The position numbers were made by a program, and so were the translations under genes. Under the pieces are notes generated by a model that did no database searches, was not told where the DNA came from, and saw nothing but the letters and a program-made list of their open reading frames with translations. A DNA stretch of 64,000 nucleotides from Pachypanchax playfairii. Lineage: Eukaryota > Chordata > Actinopteri > Cyprinodontiformes > Aplocheilidae. Of this stretch, positions 1 to 11,234 are shown in pieces; position 1 is the stretch's first letter, and the number at the start of each line of letters is the position of its first letter. Location: NCBI GenBank assembly GCA_006937955.1, contig SSNP01000059.1, positions 1,790,284 to 1,854,283 on the forward strand, read 5' to 3'.

Positions 1-576
1 ACAGACGTGTAGAACTACCTTTTTGTGCTATAAAATACAGAAAACCACCTGTTTTAATCAACAGTATCAGCGTATTTGTCTGTGATCCGCGCCATTTTGA
101 ATGCGCGCAAAGCACTATGGGATATGCAGTCAATGCCCCATAACTGTCCAGTGTATCTTTTTATCTGACTGCATCACATTACAAACATCCTCATCATTTC
201 AAAACAAAAAACAGTTACAGTAAATGACAGAAGCTCCAACAGCTGACTAATAAATTTCAACACCAAACTGTTAAATGTAGATTAAAGTGAACAATCAAAC
301 CTGTAAACAATCCAACCTGAACTCTGAAGTTTTTTTTTTACCAGTATTTTTATATTTTACTGGTTTCTCTTGATTTTTTCAACAATTAAAGGATTTTTAT
401 TGAAACAAATATAGAGCCAGGTAAAGTAAACAGACTGAATTTGAAGCTTGATGAAACCAAAAACAAAGCAGAGGAGCTCGGAAGAGACACAGCAAGACAC
501 ATTTAAAAATGTGAGGACCAAGCAACAACCCTAGGTTCTCTTCTGAGAACCAGGCCAAAAATATTATGTGCACCCC

Positions 577-578
<2 letters not shown>
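1..578. mobile_element. hAT-type non-autonomous element, right part (left end outside window)
   Basis: Nearly identical to 51196-51878, which has both ends. The right terminus at 564-578 is the reverse complement of the left terminus of that copy (CAGGGGTGCACATAA). Short inverted ends starting CAGGG fit the hAT superfamily. No transposase domain is visible, so it is probably a non-autonomous derivative. The right flank is a TA microsatellite, so no target duplication can be read. Position 1 already lies inside the element. Confidence 0.6.
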
Positions 579-629
<51 letters not shown>

Positions 630-640
630 TATATATATAT
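579..640. repeat. (TA)n microsatellite
   Basis: Uninterrupted TA dinucleotides apart from one CAG, directly abutting the right end of the hAT-type element. Confidence 0.9.
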
Positions 641-1967
641 TATTGTTTCAGTTTCACGTGTCTTTGCAGCATTGTAAACAACTTGTAAACGCTAGCTGGC
701 CGTGCACAAGCGCATGCACGCTGGGTTGATTGACAGGTGTATTGTGCGGCTGTAGAACGCTATCAGCTCATTCTGTGCAGTGCTCAGGTAAAACTAAATG
801 CACCCCTGTGGTACAGCGGGGGACTTTTAGAAAGAAAAGAATATGACATTTTTTCTACATTATATTACAAAACTGGGTCAGACAGTCACTTTTACGGAAT
901 TTCAAAAAATCATACATAATTCCTGAAAAGGGGAAAAGTCTTGATTGCAGCTTTGAGGCAAAGGATAACAATTTTATCGAAAATTGTGTTTGAGCAGGCA
1001 CCCACTCAGAACTGGAGCATACGGGACACTTGGAGTGTCCGTGTGACAAGAGAAGAGGATTAACGGAGGCAGGCAATTGGTCAATGTATTTCAAACAGTA
1101 CCGTGTCTCATTTCTTTTCTAGGTGAAGCATCCAAAATGGCAAGCAGGGGTGGACTGAGACAATAATTCAGGCCGGGAATTCTGATATCATCCCAGGCCA
1201 CCACTCAATTATTGCAAAACACCAAGAGTGAATTTGGTTGTATACTTATTGATGTAAGCGTAAAATAATAAAACAAAAGCTACACATGCATCCACACACA
1301 GCTTTTTCTGTTTCTGTCTCCTACGAAATAAATATTTTTGTTCTCCTGTAATAACCTGTACTCAAATCACATAAACTGAAATTCTATTTAATCTACTACT
1401 AAACTGGTAAATAGCCTACACATTTAACAGTCTAGTAGTAGATTAAATAAAATAGATCCCACCATTGTTCACCTAAACCTAAGATTAATGCTAGAATGCA
1501 GCTATTACATGATAAAAAAGACCCTAAAATTAAATTTAAGCCTATTTTCCCAAAATATGAGCTGTAGTAAGATCAAGGGAAGATGGTTATGTGTACTGTG
1601 TCTTGTGTGGTACTACAACATGCAATGGTATATTTTTGACCCATTTTAATTATAAAACAGCATTGGATTGAAAATAGACCTTAATCCAAATCAATTTATG
1701 TAGCTGATAGAGCAAACTAATATTCATAATGGATTTTTTACAACCATACACCTTAAAATTGATTTTATTAAAGACTGACTTATTTAAGGCTGTTAAAAAA
1801 TAAAAACATCTATTTCTAATCCAAGAAATCTTGTATGAAAAACTTTAACAATTTTATTGACATACCTGTCCTAGGTGAAGCAAATGAATATTTCTCTGTT
1901 ATACTGTATATTTACGGTGTTGTAATTTATAGACGGTCCCTGCACCTTCGTGCACCAGCAGACTCTA
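641..1967. other. No gene recognised
   Basis: AT-rich sequence without recognisable coding domains. A second hAT-like terminus (ATGCACCCCTG, 799-809) lies here and may be a remnant of a related element. A 79-codon open frame on the - strand (855-1094) has a CPVC pair but no convincing family match. Confidence 0.5.
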
Positions 1968-2028
1968 CTGATTTCTTATTACTTCAGCCACTAGATGGCA
2001 ATACTACTCACTGATCAAGGGCAGTACA
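1968..2028 (-). mobile_element. Start of BEL 3' LTR (truncated)
   Basis: On the - strand this begins TGTACTGCCC, immediately preceded by the purine run AGACGGGGAG (2029-2038), the expected polypurine tract. The same LTR start occurs at 11287 downward. The copy here is uninterrupted where the 5' LTR copy carries a Harbinger insertion, so it serves as the empty site. Confidence 0.65.
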
Positions 2029-2057
2029 CTCCCCGTCTGGTATAATAATTTATACCA

Positions 2058-2531
2058 CTACACACTGTCGATACGAAAAAGTAAAACCACTTCAGAAATA
2101 GGGCATACATACACCTTTGGGAGGCCCTGTTTTACTACCTTGAGTTCAACTTTACGTACTCTATTGTCTTCGCTAGGAATTGTTTTAACAACAAGTCCTG
2201 TTGGCCAAGCAATCCTTTTAGCATGTGAGTCCTTCAACAACACAACATCTCCTACTTGTAGATCACACCTTGTGGCTTGCCACTTCCTTGTTGTTCGGAG
2301 TGTGGTCAAGTACTCTTGTCGCCATCTCTTCCAAAATGCATCAGCCAGTCCTTGAAATCTCTTCCAGTGTTTATTTGACAAGTCTGTTATATCAAAGTTC
2401 CCAACAGGTGTAGACAGAGTATCTGCCTTCTGAGTCAGCAACATCGATGGTGTGAGAGCAAAAGGTACCTCAGCATCAGAAGATATCAGAATCAATGGTC
2501 TTGAGTTCATAATGGCAGTCACCTCTGCCAT
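2058..2531 (-). pseudogene. BEL integrase C-terminal region (DUF5641-like)
   Basis: 157 open codons. It starts within the end of the integrase core (ITEAEVTA-like region, ASRPL-type motif) and runs into the basic C-terminal domain with FWKRWRQEYL and VGDVVLLKD motifs, which are diagnostic of BEL/Pao integrase tails. It is the last coding segment before the polypurine tract. It is fragmentary because the upstream integrase core lies in other frames. Confidence 0.8.
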
Positions 2532-2594
2532 TAGTGTGATGAGGACTTCATGTGTCCGACATGATCTCTCTGTCTTCAGAAGGAGAGCATCTAG

Positions 2595-3387
2595 AATGCG
2601 TCAAGCAACACCTATCATCCTCTCCCACACTCCACTCATATGTGAGGAGTGGGGAGGGTTGAAGATCCACGCACATCGGTTGTCACTCAGGTAGGTCTTC
2701 AAGTTGGAATAATCCACATTCAGCTTAAACTCTTTGCAAGTCCCAGTAAAATTTGTCCCTTGATCAAAGCGAAGCATTTTAACAGGTCCCCTGATAGCTG
2801 TGAAACGCCTAAGAGCATTTATGAAGCTTGCTGAGGTCATGGACTCTATAACCTCAGTGTGGACTGTTCTGGTGCTTAGGCAGGTAAATATGATGGCCCA
2901 ACGTTTGCTCTCAGCATGCCCTCCTATAGTTCTTCTAGAGCTAACAGTCCATAGGCCAAAAACGTCTAGACCAACAGGCTGGCTCTAAGGAGAGTCTTTC
3001 TGATGGTAAATCTGACATCCTTTGCTCTTCTGATTTCCCCCTTAGTTTCCGGCATACAATGCAGGTATGAAACACATTAGAAATAAATCTCTTCCCTCCA
3101 ATAAGCCACAGTCCAGAAGACCTGACAGAGCCCTCTGTGAAGTGTCTCCCCTGATGAGCGACTTGCTCATGAAAGTGTCGCACTAACAAAGTAGCAACAT
3201 GAGTTTTGGGAATAATCAGGGGATGTTTTTCATCAAATGCCAAGTCTGAAGGAGATGAATGACCACCGACTCTCAACAATCCTTCTCTGTCCAAGAACGG
3301 TGTCAACCTCAACAAAGACCCCAAATCTGGAAGTACTAGCTCAAAGTTAGGACCCTGAGCAATAGACTCTTGCTGGTGTTTAGACAA
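2595..3387 (-). pseudogene. BEL integrase: H2C2 zinc finger and catalytic core, frameshifted
   Basis: The upstream part (2941-3387) carries the zinc-binding H2C2 module: HEQVAHQG, then the CIVCRKLRG pair. The core follows in a different frame with FDQGTNF (second catalytic Asp region) and WERMIGVA (catalytic Glu), at 2601-2840. At least one frameshift lies between 2840 and 2960, and several stops are present. The family inserts retroelement cDNA into chromosomes; this copy is dead. Confidence 0.8.
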
Positions 3388-4198
3388 AAATGACGGACCA
3401 AAAACCAGTTCGTTTTTTCAAGATCAGCTGCAGGCATTGGTCGGGTTCCATGATCAGCAGGATTTTCATCCGTGTGTATGTAGTGCCACTGGTGTGGGTG
3501 AGAAGACTTCCTAATCCTTGCAACTCTGTTGGCGACATAGACATAGAATCGACTTGATGTGTTATGAATATATCCCAACACAATTTTGCTATCAGTGTAA
3601 AATTGCAATGCATGTATATCAATCTCCAGCTCAATTTTGAGAAAGTCAGCTTTCTCAACAACAAGCACAGCTATACACAGCTCAAGACGTGGGACTGTGT
3701 GAGCTGGACGTGGCGCTAACTTGGATTTTCCCATTACAAAACCTATGTGACAGTCTCCTGAAACACTAACAGTTTTCAAATAAGCTACAGCAGCTATTGC
3801 TATGTTCGATGGATCAGAAAAAATGCAAGCTCTCTGTAGTGCGTCTGTGTTGTTAGAGAGACAGGCACATAAACTCTTGGGATCTGGAGTTGTTCCAATT
3901 CTTCCAGAGACTTTTTCCAGAGCCCCCATTGCTCTTCTCTGGCAGCTGGCAGTGTAGCATCCCAGTCATACTGGCTGAGACACAATTCCCTGACTAGGTT
4001 TCTTCCACCAATAGTGACAGGGGCAACAAACCCTAATGGGTCAAACAAACTGTTTACTGTTGAGAGAATGCCTCTCTTGGTCACAGGCTTTTCATCTTTG
4101 GACACAGAGAAAATAAAGCTGTCTTTGTCTCGGCTCCAGCTCAGACCCAAGCTCCTTTGAGGAGGCAGTGGTTCCACTCCCAAATTGGGATCCTTCAA
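3336..4198 (-). pseudogene. BEL reverse transcriptase thumb and RNase H-like region
   Basis: Two overlapping open stretches, 3800-4198 and 3336-3929, in different frames. The first has the KRGILSTVNSLFDPLGF motif typical of the Pao RT/RNase H connection. The second has YTDSKIVLGYI and the downstream NPADHGTR motif, standard in BEL RNase H regions. The frame break lies around 3800-3930. Confidence 0.8.
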
Positions 4199-4844
4199 TT
4201 CTCTGGGGAAAATGCCTGCATGATTAGGTCGCTATTTGAAGCTACCTTATATAATCTGATGTTTGACTCCGCCAGCATTTCTTGAGATGTCTTCAGGAAA
4301 TTAATAGCTTCTAGTTCAGTGGGAAATGATGCAAATCCGTCGTCTATGTAGAAGTTCCGCATGATGAACCTAGTAGCGTCCTCTGTTGAGTCCTCTGCTT
4401 CCAGAGCAGCCTTTATTAAGCAGTAAATGGCCCCTGCTGGTGATGGACTGTTTCCAAACACATGTACTGTCATCCAAAACTCTCTCACAATGCCCTCCAA
4501 GTCATTATTTTCAAACCACAAGAACCTTAGATAGTCTCTGTGCTCTTCAGTAACATTGAAACAATAGAATATCTGTTGCACATCTGTGGTAACTGCAATT
4601 GGTTCTTCGCACAAGCGAAGCAGCACCCTGATGAGGGTATTGTTTAGATCCGGTCCAGTCATGAGCACGTCCTTAAGAGAAACCCCCTTATGTTTAGCAC
4701 TTGAATCAAACACAACCCTGATTTTATCCATTTTTTGTGGATGATAAATGCCAAATAAGGGTAAATACCAGCACTCTTGATCATTTTTGAGTGGCAGAGC
4801 TGGCTCTGCTTATTTTTCATTGAACATGTTTTGAACAAAGTCAA
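4195..4844 (-). pseudogene. BEL reverse transcriptase
   Basis: 178 codons at 4195-4731 with RVVFDSSAKHKGVSL (RT box A region), VTTDVQQIFY (catalytic Asp; most family members have an M before the first F), and FYIDDGF, the catalytic YIDD box. A frameshift separates it from upstream RT sequence at 4659-4844. The 4845-5497 interval holds further degenerate RT and protease-linker sequence, with pieces such as NNRSQALKRLLTLRR in the - strand frames. Confidence 0.8.
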
Positions 4845-5497
4845 TGAACTGTTTTTTCATCACAGGTTTTTTCTCCAAAGCCCGTCGCAGGGTCAAAAGG
4901 CGCTTTAAAGCCTGAGATCTGTTGTTTGGAAGGAGCTCTCATGGCGATCGAAAAGGTAAAGGGGCAACCCAAGTATTAACATCATCTCTGTACACTTCAC
5001 GTTCCAGCGTCTTCAGGAAAATCGCATCCTCAACCGACAGAGCAGGCGTGTCATCATGCTGGGTTCTTTGGAAAACCTGATCGCCCAGGCCATCTGCCCA
5101 ACTCTCTGAGTTGTGCATGCAACTTTGAAGAGTCAGGTTTGGGTTGTAGGGGTTTAACCTTTCTTTGACCCGAATAGAGTTCTTGCATGGGCTCAAGAGT
5201 GAGGCTCGACCATTTTGCAGGATGCTTGTCCTATAGCAGTTCATGGTGGCAGGTCTGTGTGCTCCTCCAAGACATACACCCCCCACAACAACCCAGCCAA
5301 GGTCCAATTGTTGAGCAAACGGCTCATTATGTGCTCATTACACTGTTCTCTGACCTTATGCACGCAAAGAATGTTTCTGCCAAGAAGGAGAAGGAGGTCA
5401 GCTTCTGGATCGAGTTCAGGTGTTTTCTGTTTCTAGATGGGAATAATGTTGAGCAATTTCAGGTGATGGGATTTCAGTTCTATCTCTTGGTATCATG

Positions 5498-5725
5498 TCA
5501 CATTCTATAAGAGTGGGAGGGAAGGAGGTGCTGTGTCATGCCAACCATAGATTCAATAACAAAGTTGCTGGCATGTCTCCCTGCTGCCTCTGAAAGCCCT
5601 GAGCATGTTTTCAAGGTATAAGGTTCCAGATGTCCATCAACTTTGAAAATATTGAAAAAGTCAGACTTTGCTAATGAGCGATTGCTTTGCTCATCAAGAA
5701 CAGCATACATTTTCTGGCTGGCCAC
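5498..5725 (-). pseudogene. BEL aspartic protease region
   Basis: 75 codons including YAVLDEQSNRSLA, where D-E/D-Q-S-N is the BEL protease active-site signature, followed by a conserved LKTCSG stretch. It overlaps the end of the zinc-knuckle segment in another frame, so the gag-protease junction is shifted in this copy. Confidence 0.75.
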
Positions 5726-6296
5726 GAGGACACACTTTAACTAAGCATATTTTTGAACATGATCTGTGACTCACCAGATTCTCACATATTTCTGTGCAGT
5801 TTGATGTCACAGATGTGGTTTGTGGCTTTCTTTGCTCCCCGCCATCATCGTTGAAAGCCGCAGAGCTCTCTGAACTTTGTGTTAACTGTTCTGGATGCAA
5901 CACAGTTGGGTGTCTGTCACTACCACACTGTTTGCACTGTACTGTTACATCACAGTCTTTCGTCATGTGGTGGATGGAGGAACAGCATCTGAAACAAATA
6001 TGTTTTTCTTTAAGAATAGCTTTTCTCTCCTCTATAGTCTTACTTCTAAACAGGTGGCATTTTCTCAGAGGATGAGGTTTACCATGCAGGGGGCACGGTT
6101 TTTCCGGATCAATGTCTACAGACATTTTGGGAGCAGCTTCCACTGCTTGAGAGATGCTTGGTTTCTTCCCAGATACTGAAGACTGATATTTTTGCCTGAC
6201 AGGTTTTTCTGTTCTGTGATTAAAGGTGGGAGGATTGGTGATGAAGGTAAAGCTGGGATCATTTCGAGTCTTGGCTTCCTCCTTTATAAATTCCAC
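5694..6296 (-). pseudogene. BEL gag C-terminal zinc-knuckle region
   Basis: 200 open codons with a Cys/His cluster: CPLHGKPHPLRKCHLF, then CFRCCSSIHHMTKDC, then CKQCGSDRHPTVLHP. This repeated knuckle pattern is typical of BEL gag just before the protease. The upstream half is rich in Lys and Ser and would be a linker. Confidence 0.8.
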
Positions 6297-7370
6297 AAAG
6301 ACACCAGATTGTCTCTCTTAAATCTTGAAGCAACTGCAACCCACTTCTCCTGCATGTTGTATGGAAGTTTAGCCAAAATAGGATTAACACCATGTGCAGT
6401 GTCAAGATGAGAGAGATTAGGAAGGAAGCCATTTAGTTTGGTTGCTTCCAGCTCAAGCAGGAGATCTCTGAGCTCTCTGAGGCGTTGGTTATCCCTGTTT
6501 GTTATCTTAGGGAACTCTTCAATTTTTCTCAACAAGGCATTCTCTATGATATCTGGTGCACCAAAACAGTCCTCCAATCTTTGCCAAACCACATGGAGAC
6601 CAGCGCTCGGATTGTTAACATAGGCAGCACTTATTCTTTTCGCTTGTAACGCTGACTGAGGGGTGAGGGCCAAGCCATTTTGACAGCAAATCCATCTCCT
6701 CTTGAGCTGTCAAATTCAAGTTGGACATGGCACTTTGGAAAGATGTTTTCTAAGCCCAGTAATTTTCTGGCTGGTCCTCAAATTTCAGCAACCCAGAGCT
6801 GACCATTTCTCTTTGCATCAGATACTTGGCTAACTCTGAGATATCTGACTGAATGTTTGTGGGGTTTGATGGTGACTCACCTATCTGTGGTCAATAGAGG
6901 GGGATGTCAGCGTTCTGTTTTCCTCCGTAACAACTGCAAGACCAGCTGTAGGGATTTTGCTTTCCATTCAAAGCATACTGTGCTGTGATGTAGCCATCTC
7001 TGCCATGCGAGCTGGCTCAGCGGAAAGAGGCAGTGGAGGTTTGAACTCCTGACTGTTATGCACCCTGGGCTGCTGACTGCTAAACTCTTTGCTATGTCTT
7101 GTTTCTTCAGATTTGCACACCACTGGCTATTGCACAGAAAGAGACATAGAAGCAAACTGTTCTTTGTCAAGTGTATGTGGAAGGACCTTTAACCCTACTT
7201 GTTGTTGGACATACTCTTGTGTTCATTCTGAGGGGTTGATGGGGGGAAATCTTGTCTAGCTGAGACTGTTGTGGGTCACCACACGCCTGTATGGCTACTT
7301 CCCAAGCTTGAGCCTCAGCTAGTGCCGATTCATGTGCCTTTTGAGTTTTGAGGATGTGCAGGTCAGCACA
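6284..7370 (-). pseudogene. BEL gag central domain (DUF1759-like), frameshifted
   Basis: 6284-6673 has the RLEDCFGAPDIIENALLRKIEEFPKI-type pattern (quoted in part: VWQRLEDCFGAP, LRKIEEFPKI) and LRELRDLL, typical of BEL gag. Further gag continues at 7167-7370 with AEAQAWEVAIQA. Between 6674 and 7166 the reading is broken by several frameshifts. At 7371 the gag frame is interrupted by the Harbinger insertion and resumes at 9741. Confidence 0.7.
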
Positions 7371-7689
7371 TAATGCCGTTTTCACACATGGGCCAGTTGG
7401 TGTCGGTACTGACCTGTTCCTGCTGTGTTCATACTTGGCCGACCCTACCAGATCCCGCCCAAACAGACACCTTTTTTAGAACCGCTGGTGGTGTGGAATG
7501 AGCAGGGCCAAACCTACCAGATACCTACTCACCACGCCTACCTATGAACTGATGCCAGTCACACACCTACCTACGTAGTGTTAACCCGGCAGTGTGCATG
7601 TGATGTGACGACACAGAATCGCGTCGATGGGATTTAACACAACAGTCTCCAGCAACGCATGTTATTATTATCTTTATTCACATGATTTT

Positions 7690-7865
7690 GAATATGGCAA
7701 CTACAAAAAGCAGAGCCGTGACAAGGTGAAAAACTCAAATGTGAGTACAGAGCGATCAAGAACCTGTAACGGTCGGAGTGGAGCCAACCGCAAGTGATAG
7801 AAGTGGTTCCAGGACATGGATGCTTTTTATGGGAAAAGGAGTGTTTGGAGTGGACACGGCAGTTG
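7690..7865 (+). pseudogene. Harbinger Myb/SANT-like protein relic
   Basis: Conceptual reading of several frames gives KLKCEYRAIKNL, then NGRSGANRK, then KWFQDMDAFYG. This resembles the trihelix/Myb-SANT protein encoded beside the transposase in vertebrate Harbinger elements. Two adjacent stops (TGATAG near 7795) and a frameshift make it non-functional. Assignment rests on recalled family pattern. Confidence 0.5.
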
Positions 7866-8437
7866 TAAGGGTGAGTTTTGATTCATTTTAAGCACTTTAA
7901 ACACGAAAAACTCCTGTAGTGAACTCGCAGTGTGCAGATGAGCTAGCTCTGTCGGCTAGCTCTTAGCCATCTGTGTTATGGCTCCCGCGACATGCGGGAG
8001 ACTGACGACCGCTTTTTATCTCTGTATTCAAGGTCGACGGGGGTGGTTTGATGGAGGAAAAGTGGCCAGGGAATTGGAGACCGGGCTCCACAGATAAGTG
8101 AGCTTCTCTGAAGAGGAAGGGAGACGTGACCGGGTGCTGCTGAGAAGCTGCATGGCTGCTTCCTTTTGTGAATAAATAAAATAAGAATTGTGCAATAAAG
8201 TTTGCAGAGCTACAACAATTGTTTCTTTTTTTCTTCTCTTTAATGACTGGTTATATCACTCAACTTATAAATGATGCCATATTTAAGAATCTTTCGTTAT
8301 TCTTTCGTCACTTTTTTATTTTAAAGCAAATATGAATTCTTTTATTATGAAGCCAGTAAAGCTTCCTGTTTAACATAACTGAAGGAAGCACGGCTAAAGA
8401 AAAAAAATGTGTTTTTTACTCTACTATATATAACAGC

Positions 8438-9204
8438 TGTCAGGTCTTGGGGTTTTGGTTTATTATGTTCTGTACTTCGGGGGTTTTTCAGTAGTTGTTT
8501 TTCCTTTTGTTCTCATTCAGTGTCTTAGGTCATGTTATGCTTTTATTTTCCTTAGTCATCTAGTTTCCTGTGTTGCTTTTATTTTGGTGATGTCTGTACT
8601 TCCTGTTCTCCTCATGTGTCTTTCAGTATCTTGTCAGCTCAGCTTGTCTTCAGTCTAGTGTTTTTCCGTGTGTTTCTAGTGTTTCTTGTTTCTGTGATTA
8701 GTTCCTGTGTTCGTTTCTCCCCATGTCCTCAGTTGTTTTGAGTTTTGTAATCAGTTTGGTGTTTGTATTTAAGTCTCGTGTATGTGTTAGTCGGCGTCGG
8801 TCTGTTGTCGCAAAACTTGCATGTCCTAGTCTTAGTCGTTCTTTGTCGCTTAACCTTGTAGTCCCCAACATCAGTTTTCTTGTCCCGTCTCCTGGAGCGT
8901 TCCTCCAGGTTCTGAGGTGCCTCTGCGCTGGCCGTCCGCCGCGCTGTCAGAGGACTTGTGTTCACGGGTTCCTTTGTCGTGTCTCCACACGACCGTCTTC
9001 CCCCCCGTCTCTGTATTTGGATATATTTTCCCCCATGGATTACTTTTGTGTTTTTTCACCTCTGGACTTTTCATCCCCCATGTAAGTTGTTTTGCTGCCC
9101 CTTCAGCATTTTTAGTTCTTATTAAACTTTTTTGTTGCACTTTAGTTTTGTGTTCCTCCTCACTGCATTTGGGTCCAACATTAAAACCTCCACCAAACGT
9201 GACA
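8438..9204. mobile_element. Solo LTR inside the Harbinger element
   Basis: Begins TGTCAGG and ends CGTGACA, so the ends are TGTCA/TGACA inverted. It is flanked on both sides by the exact 5-bp duplication ACAGC (8433-8437 and 9205-9209). Length is 767 bp. The body is pyrimidine-rich with a polyadenylation-like ATTAAA near 9121. No internal retroelement coding sequence accompanies it, so it is most simply a solo LTR left by LTR-LTR recombination. Superfamily is uncertain; 5-bp duplication and the TG...CA ends fit Gypsy or BEL. Confidence 0.8.
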
Positions 9205-9740
9205 ACAGCTCCATTCAGCCTTATTAAAAGAAATATGTGGAGGCTTCAAGGGGTTTGTGTAAGTAAAATCCCAGCAGCATGTTTTTATATGGAGAAGAAT
9301 TTACGAGCGTGTTTTCAGAATGAACATGCTCTGGTAGTAACAAGTTTAAATGTTTTAGTAGGCTAATGAAGAGGACAAGACAGAAACAATATCAGAAACA
9401 TCAACACTTTATTTTTAGACTAAATGGTCAGAAAGGTGCAGCATCAGAGCTTCATGATTAGCTTTCCCACCCTCGTTTTCATAATCTGCAGGTGCTACAA
9501 CATGGAGCCAGCCTCTTGTCCATCAGTTGTTTACTAGTCTTGTGTCGCTTAGGAATTACGTCACAGATCTCCGTCGTTGCTAAGGTAAACGAAACAGCCC
9601 CTGCCCCCACCAACGTGCGCATTGCTCACGCCCACGGCTGCATTCCAGAGGTGAATGTGTGAACAAAACAAGACCGACACTACGCTATCCGACCCGACCC
9701 TAACTAGACACCAACCGGCCCATGTGTGAAAGCGGCATAA

Positions 9741-9950
9741 GTCAGCTTTATTTTTAAGCTGTTCTGCTTGTTGCTTCAAAATTTCAGCTTCTTTCTGTGC
9801 ATAAGATGGCTTGATCTGGGCAGCTTCAGCCTTTGCACGAGCTCTAGTCGCAGCAGTTGATGAAGAGGTAAGCTGGCTTGAATGTGTAGAACTAGAGGCT
9901 CTAGATCTCATCTCTAGAGTCCCTTCTTGGAGTTCCGATGGACTATCCAT
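9741..9950 (-). pseudogene. BEL gag N-terminus (split by the Harbinger insertion)
   Basis: The start codon chosen is the ATG at 9948-9950 (MDSPSEL). The segment is rich in Ser and Ala and has a charged coiled-coil stretch (TRARAKAEAAQ, YAQKEAEILKQQ) typical of BEL gag N-termini. The frame enters the TAA duplication at 9738-9740 and continues on the far side at 7370. Confidence 0.75.
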
Positions 9951-10575
9951 GTTTGTTGAGCCACTTAGGCGGGTAAAAGCATTAGAGATGTAGAGTGGAG
10001 CTTTAGTTTCATCCAGCCAAGTGTGATGAGAAGCATATGCCTTTTTACTGTTCTGCCCTCCCTGCACGTCTGGTCACAGTTTGGCAGACAGATAAACAGT
10101 TTTTCAGTAAAAGGCGAAAGCTTGAAGGTTCAGGCTGTTTATTTATTGCCTCTTGAATGAAAACATTGTAAAACTGTAAACATACAAAAAAGGACAAAAT
10201 AAATGATACATCTCTAAGGTCACATGCATGTATACACATTCTGACACCATAACATATTTCTATATAGCTACCTGCATGTTTAAAGTAATTTTAAAGCGTG
10301 TTAAAACAAAGTCTATTAGCTTAAGGCTAACGTCTATGGAAAAACCCATTCAATGCTAACGGTTAGCATTTACAACGAAAACGGCTCAGAAAAAACACAA
10401 TACCACATCACAGAAGCTAACACAACTTCAGCATGTGTTTAAGTACTTACAGGCATATGCTTCTCAACATTCTCAATGAAATATGCACTCCGAACAGCAA
10501 CCTTAAACTGCTACTTAGCTTCAACACGACATCCACTGCAGTTACACTGCTTCAAACAGGATCGTTGGTTTCTTA

Positions 10576-11234
10576 TGGTGCGTTCACACCGGCCCAACCG
10601 TCAAGGTCAGAAAAGTCAAGTTTACATGTAAGGTCTATGGTGGAGTCCGTCAGAGGAGCGTCAGAGTCTCTGCGTTGCTTTGTGAGCATTAGCAGCATCA
10701 ACTTTCAAAGCTTTTCAAGCGTTTCAGGCGTTGAAGCTTGAAATGCGAGCAACGCAGAAGTTCAACTAGCTGAACTTTTGACGGTCTTGACGCTCTTGAA
10801 GCAGCATGTCAACCAATCAAAGCACCTCATCGTAGTGTAGTGACGTCACTGCACGTAACCTGAATGAAGCAGGAAATCATCAAACAGGGCGCGGGACAGA
10901 CGGAAGTAGCGCTGGAAGTGAACCTCATCCATAAGTAGTTCCTGGAGCAAATGGTTTAACTCCTCAAACTCAGAACACATCTGAAGAATGTGGTGTATCC
11001 ACAAACAGAGTAAATAAAGCCAAGCCACTCTCTCAATATGATCCGCTAAAGCTCAGAACATCCGATAACAAAGGAAGCCCCGCCTAAGCGCTCTTTTTAA
11101 CGGTCAGGCATTACAAGCTTCAACGCCTACTCGTTCTAATTGGCAGGCGTTATAAGCTTCAACTTTCAAGCTTCAAACTTGCAGTGTTGTGAATATTGCT
11201 TGACATTTACAAAGCGGCCGGTGTGAACGCACCA
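10576..11234. mobile_element. PIF/Harbinger element in the BEL 5' LTR
   Basis: Terminal inverted repeats TGGTGCGTTCACACCGGCC at both ends, flanked by TTA duplications (10573-10575 and 11235-11237). The empty site is preserved in the BEL 3' LTR at 1968-1975, where the same flanks read straight through. At 659 bp it is non-autonomous. Confidence 0.85.
10846..11028 (-). pseudogene. Harbinger transposase N-terminal remnant
   Basis: 60 codons including HFQRYFRLSRALFDDFL, resembling the conserved RYFRMSREQFDxLL segment ahead of the DDE nuclease domain of PIF/Harbinger transposases. The catalytic domain is absent, so this element depended on a relative for movement. Confidence 0.65.

Larger units (their letters stand above)
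7374..9737. mobile_element. PIF/Harbinger-type DNA transposon inserted in BEL gag
   Basis: Imperfect terminal inverted repeats of about 30 bp start TGCCGTTTTCACACATGGG on the left and TGCCGCTTTCACACATGGG (reverse complement) on the right. Both ends are flanked by a 3-bp TAA duplication (7371-7373, 9738-9740), the TWA target rule of PIF/Harbinger. Removing the element plus one TAA keeps the gag reading frame continuous from one side to the other. Inside are a Myb/SANT-like relic and a solo LTR. Without the LTR the element is about 1.6 kb. Confidence 0.8.

Noticed and set aside
8455..9366. Hydrophobic frames of 67-149 codons resembling membrane proteins
   Set aside because: They fall in the pyrimidine-rich solo LTR, where T-rich codons give Phe, Val and Leu runs by composition.
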